Source of the DNA: Aphis gossypii
Taxonomy: Eukaryota > Arthropoda > Insecta > Hemiptera > Aphididae
Direction: 5' to 3'
Assembly (NCBI RefSeq): GCF_020184175.1
Contig: NC_065532.1
Span: 2,294,001 to 2,358,000, forward strand
DNA length: 64,000 nucleotides
Shown one piece after another: positions 41,220-52,374 of this stretch. The notes under the pieces are model-generated. The model ran no database searches and was not told the origin of the DNA. It saw nothing but the letters and a program-made list of their open reading frames with translations. The position numbers and the translations under genes are program-made. Positions within the stretch are counted from its first letter, which is position 1. Every line of letters starts with the position of its first letter.

Positions 41220-42999
41220 GATAGGTACTATATTTTATCATATAAGTTAGCTGTAAAAAATGATAAGCTTTGATTTCCTGTAAAAAATGTAAAAAACTCA
41301 ATTTTCACTTCATAAATTTAAAATTGTCCTATATTATTTATTATTGTATCACTTATAATAAATAATTAATTATACAAGAATTTTAGAGTGTAAATACTTT
41401 AAATATTTTTTCAAAATTTCTTTACATACAGTATGTTTATTATTTTTATTAGTAATTGCAAGATTTTTCAATGACGTGTACTGACTAGTTAGATCCAGTG
41501 TAGGTAAAGATGGATAATATAATATACATACCTAGATTATATTATGTTTATTAATAAGTATAGTTTTCAATATTAATTATTTGATTACTTGATAATTTGT
41601 AACTCTATTTAAGTTTGTATAATAAGTAGATATTTTTATTCTATACAAATAGCTTAGATAATATCTAAAGACAATAATTACACTGTATAACAGATTGGTA
41701 AAATTGACGTGTTTTATTGTTATATTTCACATGCAACAAATCAAAGTTCAATGATATAATATAGAAAAAATATTTTATATTAATTTAAATCGTATTTTTT
41801 TCTTATAATTAGTGCATTACCTAAATTCCCATGTTCAAGCTAACTAATTATCTGGTGTAATTATTTTTATTCAATTCTAAATAATTGAGTCATACCAGTC
41901 CCTATTATTCACTACACACACTCATCGATTGGCACATTTTATCGGTTCACTTCTCCAAAGCATTTTTTTTTCAAATACATTTTTAAGCTTTTATCATTAT
42001 TTTTTATCTTAAAAGGATTTCATTGAATATTTATATTCACTTTTCGTCATATTTTAAAAACGTTTTGGAATTTTTAAATTTTTAATAAAGAACTGTTAAA
42101 AATATTTCGTGAAGTATAATATTTTGAATAGTTAACTAAATACTATAAAAAACTACTTTGGTAAGATTAAACAATTTAAAAAAAATGTTGTTGCACGTAC
42201 TTGATGTATGTTTAACTTATATACACATGCCTAAAGGAAATACTTTAATGTTCATTACAATTAATTGTATTGTTTTGTTATAAAAATAATTGTCTATGGT
42301 TCATATATGTTCATGGTTTAGGTTAAACCCACATTTTGATACAAAATATGTATCTCGATTTTGTTAATCTGTTAGAAATTATTAAATGTAGGTATAGGAG
42401 CCGTAATAGTTTTGTGCTAATGGCTAATAAAAAAAAAAAGGGTAGGTATAGTCTCTCCATTTACATGAATTACTTATAATTTATTGATCATTAACGTTTA
42501 TTCTTAAGTTTTTTTTTAAAATAAGTCGTTATGTTTTTAATTATTTTTGTAAATACTAAAGACAAATAATTTTGCAGTTTAAGTTTAAAATACGCACTTT
42601 GCTGAAAACAAGCTAAATATAAACGTATTATAAATTGAGTAATACACACAAAATTAAATTCAAAACATAAACTCTACGTGATGAAGAATATTTGTGTATA
42701 GGTATTACTGTATAAAAACTAATATAATATGAATCCCCTATAATCCGTAATAATAACAAATGATCGGAGGAGTCCTAGGTGTAGGGCTGTGTGTTACGCG
42801 TTTGATTTCGCTTCGAATCGTTGTCTCAATTCTTAATCCAAGACGTGTGTGTGTGTGTTGTTTTCGAACTTTGTACTTGCTCTGGGCCAGGGAAATATAA
42901 AAATAAATAAAAACAAACGTTCGATATTATATTTATGTTTGTGCGTGCAGTGTGTAAATAGTTGCTTGAGACCATAATAATATTATAGTGTGTATGTGT
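41220..42999. other. Putative intron, AT-rich, nothing recognised
   Basis: No exon, RNA gene or repeat structure that I can support. A GT-repeat lies near 42846-42860 at the approach to the second GC island. Confidence 0.4.
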
Positions 43000-43760
43000 A
43001 TACAAACATAAAAAAATGTATATATAACGCGCGACGAGCATTGTTTACATCGCGGGATTCGTGCGAGTAGGCATAACGCGTCCCCCCGATTGGACCGATT
43101 CGGTCTCCATTCTCGACGCACGTCGCACACACAACGGATTGCCGCCACTGCCGCGTTGTATATTTATTACATACACCAACACCATAATATTATATTTATA
43201 TACTAACAGTAATCGAAACCGGTTTTCCGTCGAACAAATTCTTGGCATTCATTTCTCTTGTTTACCCGCCGTCGATGCTGTGCTTCTGATCCTCACTTGG
43301 GGTGTCGGTGGTGCGTGTGTTTTGAGTTTTCGATAACTTAGTTATTATTATTATTATTATTATTATTATTGGCCGAAAGGAATGCGTCCTCGATCATATT
43401 ATGTGTTATAATTTTAGTATTGTGTGTGGGAAGATAATATTTCGGGTCGGGTTAACATTTTTCCCTCTTAGGGTTCGTCGCCAAGTGCCGACGACGCCCT
43501 TAGCGACAACGGTCGGACGAGGCGGCGGCGGCGGCCCCATGTGAATGACACGTGGTGCGGTTGTGCGTCTTCGGTGTACAAGCGCCGCCGCCGCCGTAGT
43601 TGCATTGCGCGCGCTCGTAGCTTCCTCGGCGATCAATGAACCATGCAGACGTCGCTCGGCTAGCCAACCACCTCTCTTTGCCATCGTCTGGCTCCACCGC
43701 GCGCCATGCTCATCACCACACGGCAAACTTGTTTGACCACCCAAACGCTGCTACGTTGAT
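43000..43760. promoter_or_regulatory. GC-rich island 2: possible alternative promoter
   Basis: A CpG-rich block with a (GGC)n-like stretch near 43520-43600 and an (ATT)n microsatellite at about 43338-43369. It lies just upstream of the exon at 44038. Overlapping ORFs on both strands (for example 43406-43744 minus) are low-complexity and probably incidental. The position suggests a second promoter for the downstream gene; this is inference. Confidence 0.35.
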
Positions 43761-44037
43761 CCTCCACAAACTATCGTGTTGTGATGTATGTGTGTGTGTA
43801 CATATGTGATCAGCGATCTCGTATATTGAGGGAGGAGGGGGGGGGTTTAAAAATAATAAAAACAAAAAATTAAGAACGATTGTCCATTAGGAGGTAATTC
43901 TTGAGTCTCAAGACAAAAATGTTGCCGCAGACGAACTATTTCGAGTTTTAGGTTTTAAAAAGAAAGAAACATTCGCATGTTTATTATCCCGGATACCATC
44001 ATTGATAATATATATGGCCCGTTTTGTATTGTTACAG

Positions 44038-44194
44038 TCGGAGCCGGCATAGAGAGATTGATGATCCAAAATAGCGATGGGGCCGTCGAAGACGAGTCTA
44101 TGGAAATATTCGATCTCGCGGGTAACCAACACAGTGATAACATGCCCAACGAAACCGTCAAACAGATGTACAACGCGTCTGCTGAAGAAATCAG
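44038..44194 (+). CDS. Tentative N-terminal exon of PPP4R1
   Basis: The 157-bp exon lies between a TTGTTACAG acceptor and an AG|GTAACA donor. It encodes an acidic segment (MIQNSDGAVEDESMEIFDLA, then QMYNASAEEI) that reads like genuine protein. It starts with the last two bases of a codon and ends with the first two. It therefore fits both the upstream exon ending at 39050 and the downstream PPP4R1 exon starting at 52375. An internal ATG at 44061 could start translation if transcription begins at the island near 43.0-43.7 kb. The human protein also has an acidic N terminus before its HEAT repeats, but I see no residue-level match. Confidence 0.5.
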
Positions 44195-45316
44195 GTAACA
44201 TTACATTATCACAACCGACGATAACATTGGGATCGCTCTGTATACTGTTGGAATTTATTAAATTGGCGGGGCGATGAGAGAGGGGGTTAGTTCTGTGAGT
44301 CCTCCTAACCACCTGGCTTTTTTTCATCGAGGGTTGCTACTATTCTTGGAAACAGACGTATACGAGAATGCAGCTGTTTGCGCCCCTCGAGTTAAAAACA
44401 AACATTGCTTTTTTTCGACCCTATCGTATCCTCTCGGCTCTCGTGCTGCATCACGTTCATACAATTACGTAGTTTCTAGACATTTTCTTCCATTTGCTGA
44501 GACTGTTTGAGTAGTTGTACACGAAGAATAATCATGGGGGTCTTGGTAGCCGTGGTCTAAATTTAAACTCTCTAATTCGTGCCAACTGGCTACTGTTATT
44601 GCCAGACAGTCAAATATACCATACCTTTATAACGGGCTAAAATAAAATCGCAGAATTTTGCCCGATGCCAATGGCCGAGACCCGTAGTCGGATGAAAAAT
44701 TTTGCTAATTAAAAAATTCGAAATATCCACTTGTGATTAATACTTATCTAAAATTTAACTTCTTCGCAATAATTCCCATGGCATGTGGTTGTTAGCATAT
44801 TGAAATTATACGAACAGTTTGTGTTGGTCATGTGGTACCTTATTTCAAACTGCACAGTGTGTGCCTGGCCATTCTATAAATAACTTGACTCATCAACTCT
44901 TACTTCCTGTCTGGTGCTATAACCGCTTTGCTCCTTTGCACAGTTAACCTCCGCCACATTACGATTTAAAACAATAAAATTTAAAATAATTGTATATTTA
45001 GTTTTTAAATGGAATGAAATTCTTATTAAATATTTTAAATAGTGTTACTCTTTCCCATCTGTATTTTATTTAAGTGAAATATCAAGTAAATTTAGTCTTA
45101 CATAATTTGAAATTTGTCAGTGTTTCTAACATCAATTCAATCATAACTATTTCATTAGTAACTTAGCATACACGGTTTAATAAATGAATGTATACCATCG
45201 TACTCGTATAAATCAAAGTATCAATGCTAATGAAAGTATACCTAGTATCTAATATCTATTATACATCTATTACATCTATTATTACGTAGCGTGAATGATT
45301 GGTATTGACCATGCAG

Positions 45317-45405
45317 GTGCGACGAGCGCGAATTCGGGGAATTAAAAACTTTGTTTGACCAGTGTGTCAGTAGTCTTCGCATCGTTTGGCATATAAATAA
45401 AGTAG
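45317..45405 (+). CDS. Possible cassette exon of unknown identity
   Basis: After a CATGCAG acceptor, a frame continuing in phase from the exon ending at 44194 encodes CDEREFGELKTLFDQCVSSL and further residues. Candidate donors are AAA|GTAGGT (45401/45402) and GTAG|GTCAAT (45405/45406). Composition is more GC-rich than the surrounding intron, which supports an exon. With the second donor it would run in phase into the candidate at 48326. If it is included, the path to the PPP4R1 exon at 52375 is out of phase, so it may belong to another transcript or be a coincidence. Confidence 0.3.
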
Positions 45406-46900
45406 GTCAATACGTCATAGCTTAACAGCTAAACAGAAATAAAATTTCTGCAGAGTCTGTAATAAACTTATTTTTCCTTTTAAAAATAACTATTGTTTAA
45501 ATTTGCGACTTCATGATGGATACGAAATAAATACATTAATTTCTTAGATATTTAGCAATTGTTAATATAGTAATATATTAATATATTTTATACTCTTCTT
45601 TTTTATTTTTTTAAATCAATAAATTCAATGGTCTATTTATTCTTTAACTCGTGTGTATAATATTGCGAAATAAATAACACACTAATGGAAAAATATTATA
45701 AATAAAAATCGCGCCTATTCATTAATCTTAAAACCAATAACTGGTTGTTAAATCCGGATTTGTGTGTTATATTTTTTTCAATCGTTTTCAATTCTTGTTC
45801 AAAACATTCTTGTAGTCGGGTAGGTTGATTTTAGAATAATATCTCCACTAGTCTTTCCAATGCTCCGTGCATTGTTCACAACTAATTTATTTTGCGCACT
45901 AAATGTCGTCTGTATAAAGCATTCTTAAGTTTCTTAACCTGTCATTGAAATGAATGTTGCTAAATAAATACTATAGACTATATTTATATTTTGTAGATTT
46001 GTGATACATTTTACAAAATCTTTTTGTTATTTTTAATTTTTTTATGACTACGTGATCTTATCAAATCCAATACACGTTACTGTTTATTTCAAAATATTTT
46101 GGAAGATATTATTTTTTTGTTTTTACGTTTGTCAATATTTATGTCCTTGTTTTTTTAAAAATTTCCATCAATGTATACTTTCCAACAAGCAAATAAGTGT
46201 TTTTTATTTATTTAATTTTTTTTCCAATTGATATATGGATATGAATAAAACCATGCATAGGTACACGTTATTTAAACATGTTGCCATACGATAAATAAAT
46301 AAATTTAAACAAGTATTTTATTTCAAATGTGGACGAGAATAAATCATTTTTAATTTAAATTAATTGGTGTTTTGAAAATAATTAATTATAGGTTTACTGT
46401 ATTAGATTTCATTAGTATTATTTTCAATATTTTATCGACAGTTTTTTTTTCGTATTTTTTTCTCAATATTCTTTGATAAAAAAAAAAAATCAGCTAAATT
46501 TGCAATCATGGTTTACAGACAGATAAATTAACCATATCATAATCATTATTTAAATAAATAAATTGTTCATTTTAAATCATCAACATTAATGTGCTGTTCA
46601 AAAACCATACACAAATCCACTGTATGTTTGTTTTTAGAATTTTTTTTTTACAAAATCTATTTTAAATAATAAAACAATTGGTCGTGATTGTCTTCCTCTG
46701 AAAAGTCTGAAACCCATCAATGTTCTCTCTTGACTTAATATTTCCTTGTAATTTTGTAAAATCTTTTACGATGTAGTACGAAATATGACTTGCATACTAT
46801 GAATAAATGCCTATTGTACATTTATGCTGGTTGCTATAATATAATATCCACAACAATTTGCGGACATGAGGTTTTTTTTTAATATTTAAATTCTAGTTTG
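45406..46900. other. Putative intron, AT-rich, nothing recognised
   Basis: AT-rich sequence with long T-runs and no supported exon or RNA gene. Confidence 0.45.
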
Positions 46901-49900
46901 TCGGCCACACGCACCGGCGTTGAATGCGTTTTTGATTCGTAACGAATAAAAAATAAAAATGCGTCGTCGACTGATTTTGGACATCTGCCAAAACGAGGCG
47001 CCGCACGTTCTATACACGCAAAAGCCCCGCGTGCGTGACTCGTTTTAACGTCGTTGTGCTTCTGATCAAAAGTACCGACCTGACCATAAACGATGGACGA
47101 CGACGTTGAAAAAAAAAATATAAATAAAATAACACACGAAATTAAATGAATGAAAAAAATCTCGAGTCTGTGCGGCGGTGCTCGTCTTTACTATGCGTAC
47201 GAGCGGTGTGTGTCGTACGCACAGCGTGGTGCGGTGTAGTACGGACGATAATAATATGAAAGAGGTGATGTCAGCTTTGGCGCGCACGAATGATTCGTCG
47301 CTGGGCCGGACGGGGAAAACGCGACTACCTACCGGGGCGCGGCGCGGCTCGAGTCCCTCCGGAGAACGTAGACGCGCGCTTCCCGTTCGCGGTGGTGAAT
47401 AGTTTTCTTCACGGTCGTCGCGTGCCAATAATCGATTTCCCCCCGCGCGCGCACGCACCGCCAAAAGCAGCGTCTCGTGGCGGAGAAAGCGCGTTGGGCG
47501 ACGGGGCCGCCCTTATTTTTCCGGGCGTTTTCGCACGCACGTCGCTTATCATTGACCGCCGGCCGAAAAGGGCGGCCCCGCCCAGCGTGAGCGACCGGTG
47601 TTTATTTTGACGTCGGGTACGACTCGGTTACGTAGTTGCCGGTCTTTATTTTACCCGCGCATGCTCGCCGCCCTCCCGACTGACGCACGTTGGCGGCACT
47701 GCGGTCGCACCGGATACCCGGCCGTTGGTCCCACTGGACCCGATCCCCGTTTATATTTTTATTTCGTTTAGTTTGGTTCGGTTTTTTTTTTCATACTCTC
47801 CCCCCCCTGTAACCGCCGCCAAGCTCACGCACGCACACGTACGACCGGCCAGAGGAGCGTCGCACTGTTTTTTTTTTTTATTTGTACACGTTCACGTGAG
47901 CGCGCGCGCATTCCATCGCGAGTGTGTGTGCGTCGGTCGCTTTCTCATTTCTCTTTCTGGCGGTACGCTCCGCCGCCGCCGGCCTTCGTTGTTCACACGA
48001 CCACCGCCATATAGCGTCGTAGTTGTAGTGTAGTGTGTGCCGTCCGCGCGGACCGTGCGTGTGTGCAGTTTCGTCGCGCCGCCTTTTCGCTTTCTCTGCG
48101 CGCGCGCTCTAAACCTCCGTGTGTTGCGATACACGCGTGTTTTTCTACCGAAAAATCGTCCGTATATTTACTACGAGCAATTTTCGATGTAATAATTAAT
48201 TTTTTTAAAAAAAAAATTTCATTTAATCGTTAAATTTGTATTACCGTACTACGACTTTTCTTAGTGTTTACGTTATCGGTCTACCGTTCTGTGTGTGATG
48301 TCGTTTTCCGATTATCCCTATGCAGGTGAACTGCATCAGGACCAGTTGCAGAGCGTGCGCACGGTAATCAACACGGTCGTGTCCGGCAAGGTAAGGAGGC
48401 CTCGTTTTATTCACACACTTCGGGGACCGCGTTTCCCGCGTTTTTCTCCTCGCCCCACTCCTGATTTCCGGTGATGTGCGTCTCATTATTATTATAGTAG
48501 TGGAACGTTGTGATACGGTTTACGAATGCGCACGAGGCTTTCTTAGAACTATCGTTATTTCCGTTATGGTTTTCCACCGAATGTGTGTTGTTGTTGGGGT
48601 AAGACGCGGCCGAATGACTGTGAACTTTTTTTCTACGCAGTAACTAACTCGACCCCGGTCGACAATGAACCCGCTCGTTTGTTGTGACGGTGCGCCGCAG
48701 CCAGTAACCAAACGGCGGCGTTCCTGACCCCTTCTAAAACACACCTCATCGTTCATCCTCATGAATGAACCGACGTTTGTGTATGTATATGTGCGTGCGT
48801 GTGCGTAATGTGTATGCATGTGCGTGCGTGCTCGTTGCACATATAAAAACAGAGACGTATGGAGGGGGGACCAACTCGCACACATGTGTTACATGCCGTG
48901 GTCACAGACGGATTTGACCTTTTCGTCGTTTACCGCCACACTTTGAGGGGAAAACAATAATTATATTATTATACGATAGTCGTGTGTCATGTGCGTTGCA
49001 CGAGAACCGGATGGAAAATCGTCCGAATGCTCAGAGTGCCGCAGCGGCAGCTGCCGCCGGAAGTGTTGCTGGAGCCAGGCGCGTTATTTTTATTAAAACA
49101 AAACATTTTTTATCCTCTTGACCTGTCGCGCAGATGGCCAGTCGCACACGACATTCCTGCAGTGTTCCACTGCGCCATCGCTATCACTCGGACGGCGTCC
49201 GAGACTAAGTAAAACGGTGCCGTATCACCACGTGGGCAACGAGCTTTTAAAAAGTTGATAATTATTAGAGGAATTAAATCTCGAAAATAGATTCGTATCT
49301 CCTGAAATGCACCCGCTATTTTGTCGTCGATATGTCGATCGAAAACAATAATGTTGTTTGTTCCACGTTAGGCGTAAGTCGCGGAGCGACGTAAGTCAGC
49401 CGTGGCGAGTTGCCCACGCTGAAAGCTCGTGTACTACGACGGCCTCGTGCGGTCATGGTTGTAATGCGTTCGGGTTGTCGGTGGCGGGGACCAGGGGCAA
49501 CGGTGACGACGTGCTATTGGAGGGAGTAGAATAACTATCGATCGCGCGGGGATTCCGTGTGTCAGTGTCATCCCGCCGATAGTGAGTACTCGGTACTAAC
49601 TACCGACTACTATTATTATCGACGGGGACGTTTTACGACAACGCCCGATGACTTTATTATTATTATCGTCATCATCATTGGTACTCGTTTCTTTGACCTC
49701 TGAAATTCACCCCTTTGTATACTTTCGTCGTAAAGACGGACGGACAAACATTTTATCGTCGTAGTCTTCCGGACTCGTAAATACGCGTGCTACTACTACG
49801 TAGTAACGTGTGTATTTGTACATATATATATATATATTACTATAAAACGATAATGTAGTTTTACGACCGAAACGTATTGTTTTCGCCAATGTGCGCGCGC

Positions 49901-50650
49901 AGCAGATCACAGTCGCCAATGTGTAACGGCCGCGCGCGAGCATGAATAGCACTGCGATTTTGAACTTGAAAATCGTGTGTGCGTGTGTGGTCGCGTAGAC
50001 GGCGCGCGTGTAGACTGTGTCTGTGTACGTTATGTACACACACGTCGAATATCGTCGTGTGCGCCCTTCCATTTCAGTACCACACTATCACGAACTTAAC
50101 GTCTCCACGTTCTTATGTATGTGTGGGACAACTATTTATCGTCTACGTTCGACGATGATGATTATTATATGAAATAAATAAACCACGTGCGCGCTTTTTC
50201 CGTTTAAACTATTATCATAGTTACGTCGTCGGCGCGTTCTCCGACGATGACTTGGAAATAATAATAATCGTATCATCCGCGTTTAATTTAGAGCCGTTGA
50301 CCTTGAACAGGCCCGTCGGCGGCACGTCCTCTTATGCCCCTCCGCAGTCTCCCCGCATGGGTTTATAGTTGCCATCGAGGTGCTGCCCTTTTGTTGATGT
50401 AATTCGGTTCAAATGTGCACCGCGTTGCACTCGCTCGTTCGCTGGCTGTCTGTCTGTCTGCTCACGGGCTCGCTCTCCCCCTTTCCATTGCGGGTTGGTT
50501 GGTAGTCCTGTACGTGTGTGTGCTGCGTACGTTTGGACCGAATGTATATGTTGTTGTCGTCGTGAGAGAGAATTATTACGATCGGTACGCTCACACACGC
50601 ATTACATATCTCAACCCCTGTTACTACGCGTTATTATTATTATGTTTAGA
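46901..50650. promoter_or_regulatory. GC-rich island 3: probable main promoter/5' UTR block
   Basis: This is the largest CpG-rich region of the window, densest at about 47260-48120 and continuing patchily to 50.6 kb. Many overlapping ORFs on both strands (for example 47066-47464 minus, 47725-48033 plus) are arginine- and proline-rich and look incidental. An initiator-like GTGCAGTTTCG lies near 48062. An in-frame ATG at 48298 is followed by a short frame to the donor at 48391. A (TA)n run lies near 49822. I infer a promoter for the PPP4R1 gene or for an unrecognised transcript. Confidence 0.4.
48298..48390 (+). CDS. Possible first exon of an unresolved transcript
   Basis: An ATG at 48298 opens 31 codons (MSFSDYPYAGELHQDQLQSV and more) ending in phase 0 at the strong donor AAG|GTAAGG. 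An internal acceptor at 48325 (TATGCAG) would alternatively make 48326-48390 an internal exon in phase with the candidate at 45317-45405. Phase 0 does not match the PPP4R1 exon at 52375, which needs a phase-2 partner. Either a connecting exon was missed, or the exon is untranslated in PPP4R1 transcripts, or it belongs to another gene. I do not recognise the peptide. Confidence 0.3.
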
Positions 50651-52374
50651 ACGCCCACCACACCCTAAAAATGTAAACGCTGCCGCCGTGACGTTATGTT
50701 ATTATATATTTTTCCCTTTCACTCGCAGATCCCTCCCCAGTCGTCGTATACCCCAAAATATACTCGGTGAATAATCCGGTCGATATAATATCTAAACATT
50801 GAATATAGCTTAAGTTTTTTATTTGATTATTTATATCTATATTTTTCCCAAATGTTTTCTCCCGCCTTTCGCATTTTCTTATGCAACCTAAAATTATTGT
50901 CACGAGTTGCATATATAATATATACGCTGATTAGAATAAATAATATCTACTGTTTTTTTAAACTAATAAAAAAAAAAATAATGTATTTTCCTATGAGCTG
51001 ACTTATGTTAAAATTATCGCACTTCGCTATTTGATAATTAATATACATTGGTATTTGATGAACGTGCGTTGTTATTTAAACCTGTTAGTTTCTGAACGAT
51101 GAAAAATCTTATAGTACTGTGGTTTTAACTTTAACGCACGGGGTAGCGTCAATATTTGGATACCGATGGGCGATGACTCACCATCGGATATTTTATCGAT
51201 CATTGGTCGTCGTTACTCATTTCAAACATTTTCATACGTGACATTTATTTTATTTATATCGACCATACGTAATTTTATGGTTTGGCCATCAACAACGCCC
51301 ACCGGTTGAAATGACGCGTTAACAACGAAATCGAAAATGTATTTCCGCCTCGATTGATCAAAATGCTAGTAGAAGTTATGAAATATTTGTTTTGGAATTA
51401 TTGACATATTTCATATTTTACAATTCTTTTACTACAATTAAATACATTTAGTGTATTTAATATACATTTCAATGTATATTATTTTTTGAAAATTTAAATT
51501 GTCATTTGCGTAATTAAAAATTTTTGTTGTTCAATGTACCTAAACAATTTTGAGTATGAATGTATGGATCAAAATTTAAAAAATCTCATTATATTGAGCT
51601 TACTTATTACTTATTATTTATAAATTTTAAATGAAAAATTTATTTAGAATTTAATATAAAATAATGCGAGTGCTATAAATAATAACGTTTTATGCAATGT
51701 CCATTTTTTTTTTAATTTTCAACCAATGATCATCATGAACTTTTATCGTTTATTTAACTACTCATATTTAAAAATAAATAAAAGATCCATTTATTATTGT
51801 TATGCACTTATTCTTATGTATAGCTTCAACCTATAAATTAAATAATGCATTATAAATTATAAATAAATTAAATATTAATTAAATACTTAATATAGGTACT
51901 CAATATTAGTATTTATAACCTATTTTTTATGCTTATTTAGTGACATTTACTGGTTTCATGTTAAACATAATTACTGTGTAAAATTTTGGAATTCTGTATA
52001 ATCTGTATAAATATAGTATGATATTGTCTGTATGAACTAGAACACCCATTTTAATAGCAATACCAATATTATTTGTTAAAATTTTGAAAGTTGATTCTCA
52101 AAATGATATTCAAAACCTTTGATGAAGTTAGAATTTGAAAAAAAAATTTTTACTAGTATGTAAATGATAGAAATTTCTTCAGTGAAATAACCTATTCTAA
52201 CCATTGCCTAATTAAGTATCAATTCTACGCATCAAGCTAAATTATATAGTTATAACTTATAATTAAGAAATTCAGTGACTAATTCTCCGTGTGACTCATT
52301 TGTATAATAATTTATGATTTTGTGGGACCAATTTTATTTTTAACTATAATAACATTATATTTGTTTGTGTACAG
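50651..52374. other. Intron upstream of the first secure PPP4R1 exon
   Basis: AT-rich from about 50.8 kb onward, with no exon, hairpin or repeat that I could support. Confidence 0.45.

Noticed and set aside
43908..44327. 139-codon minus-strand ORF
   Set aside because: Mirrors the plus-strand exon at 44038-44194, which has proper splice sites and phase; the minus frame has no recognisable content.
44038..45405. Possible Mediator subunit (MED30-like) identity for the exons at 44038 and 45317
   Set aside because: Only short coincidental matches (for example MEIF) were seen, and the conserved MED30 core is absent.
47066..47464. 132-codon minus-strand ORF in GC island 3
   Set aside because: Arginine/proline-rich, overlapping several equally long ORFs in other frames, with no family resemblance.
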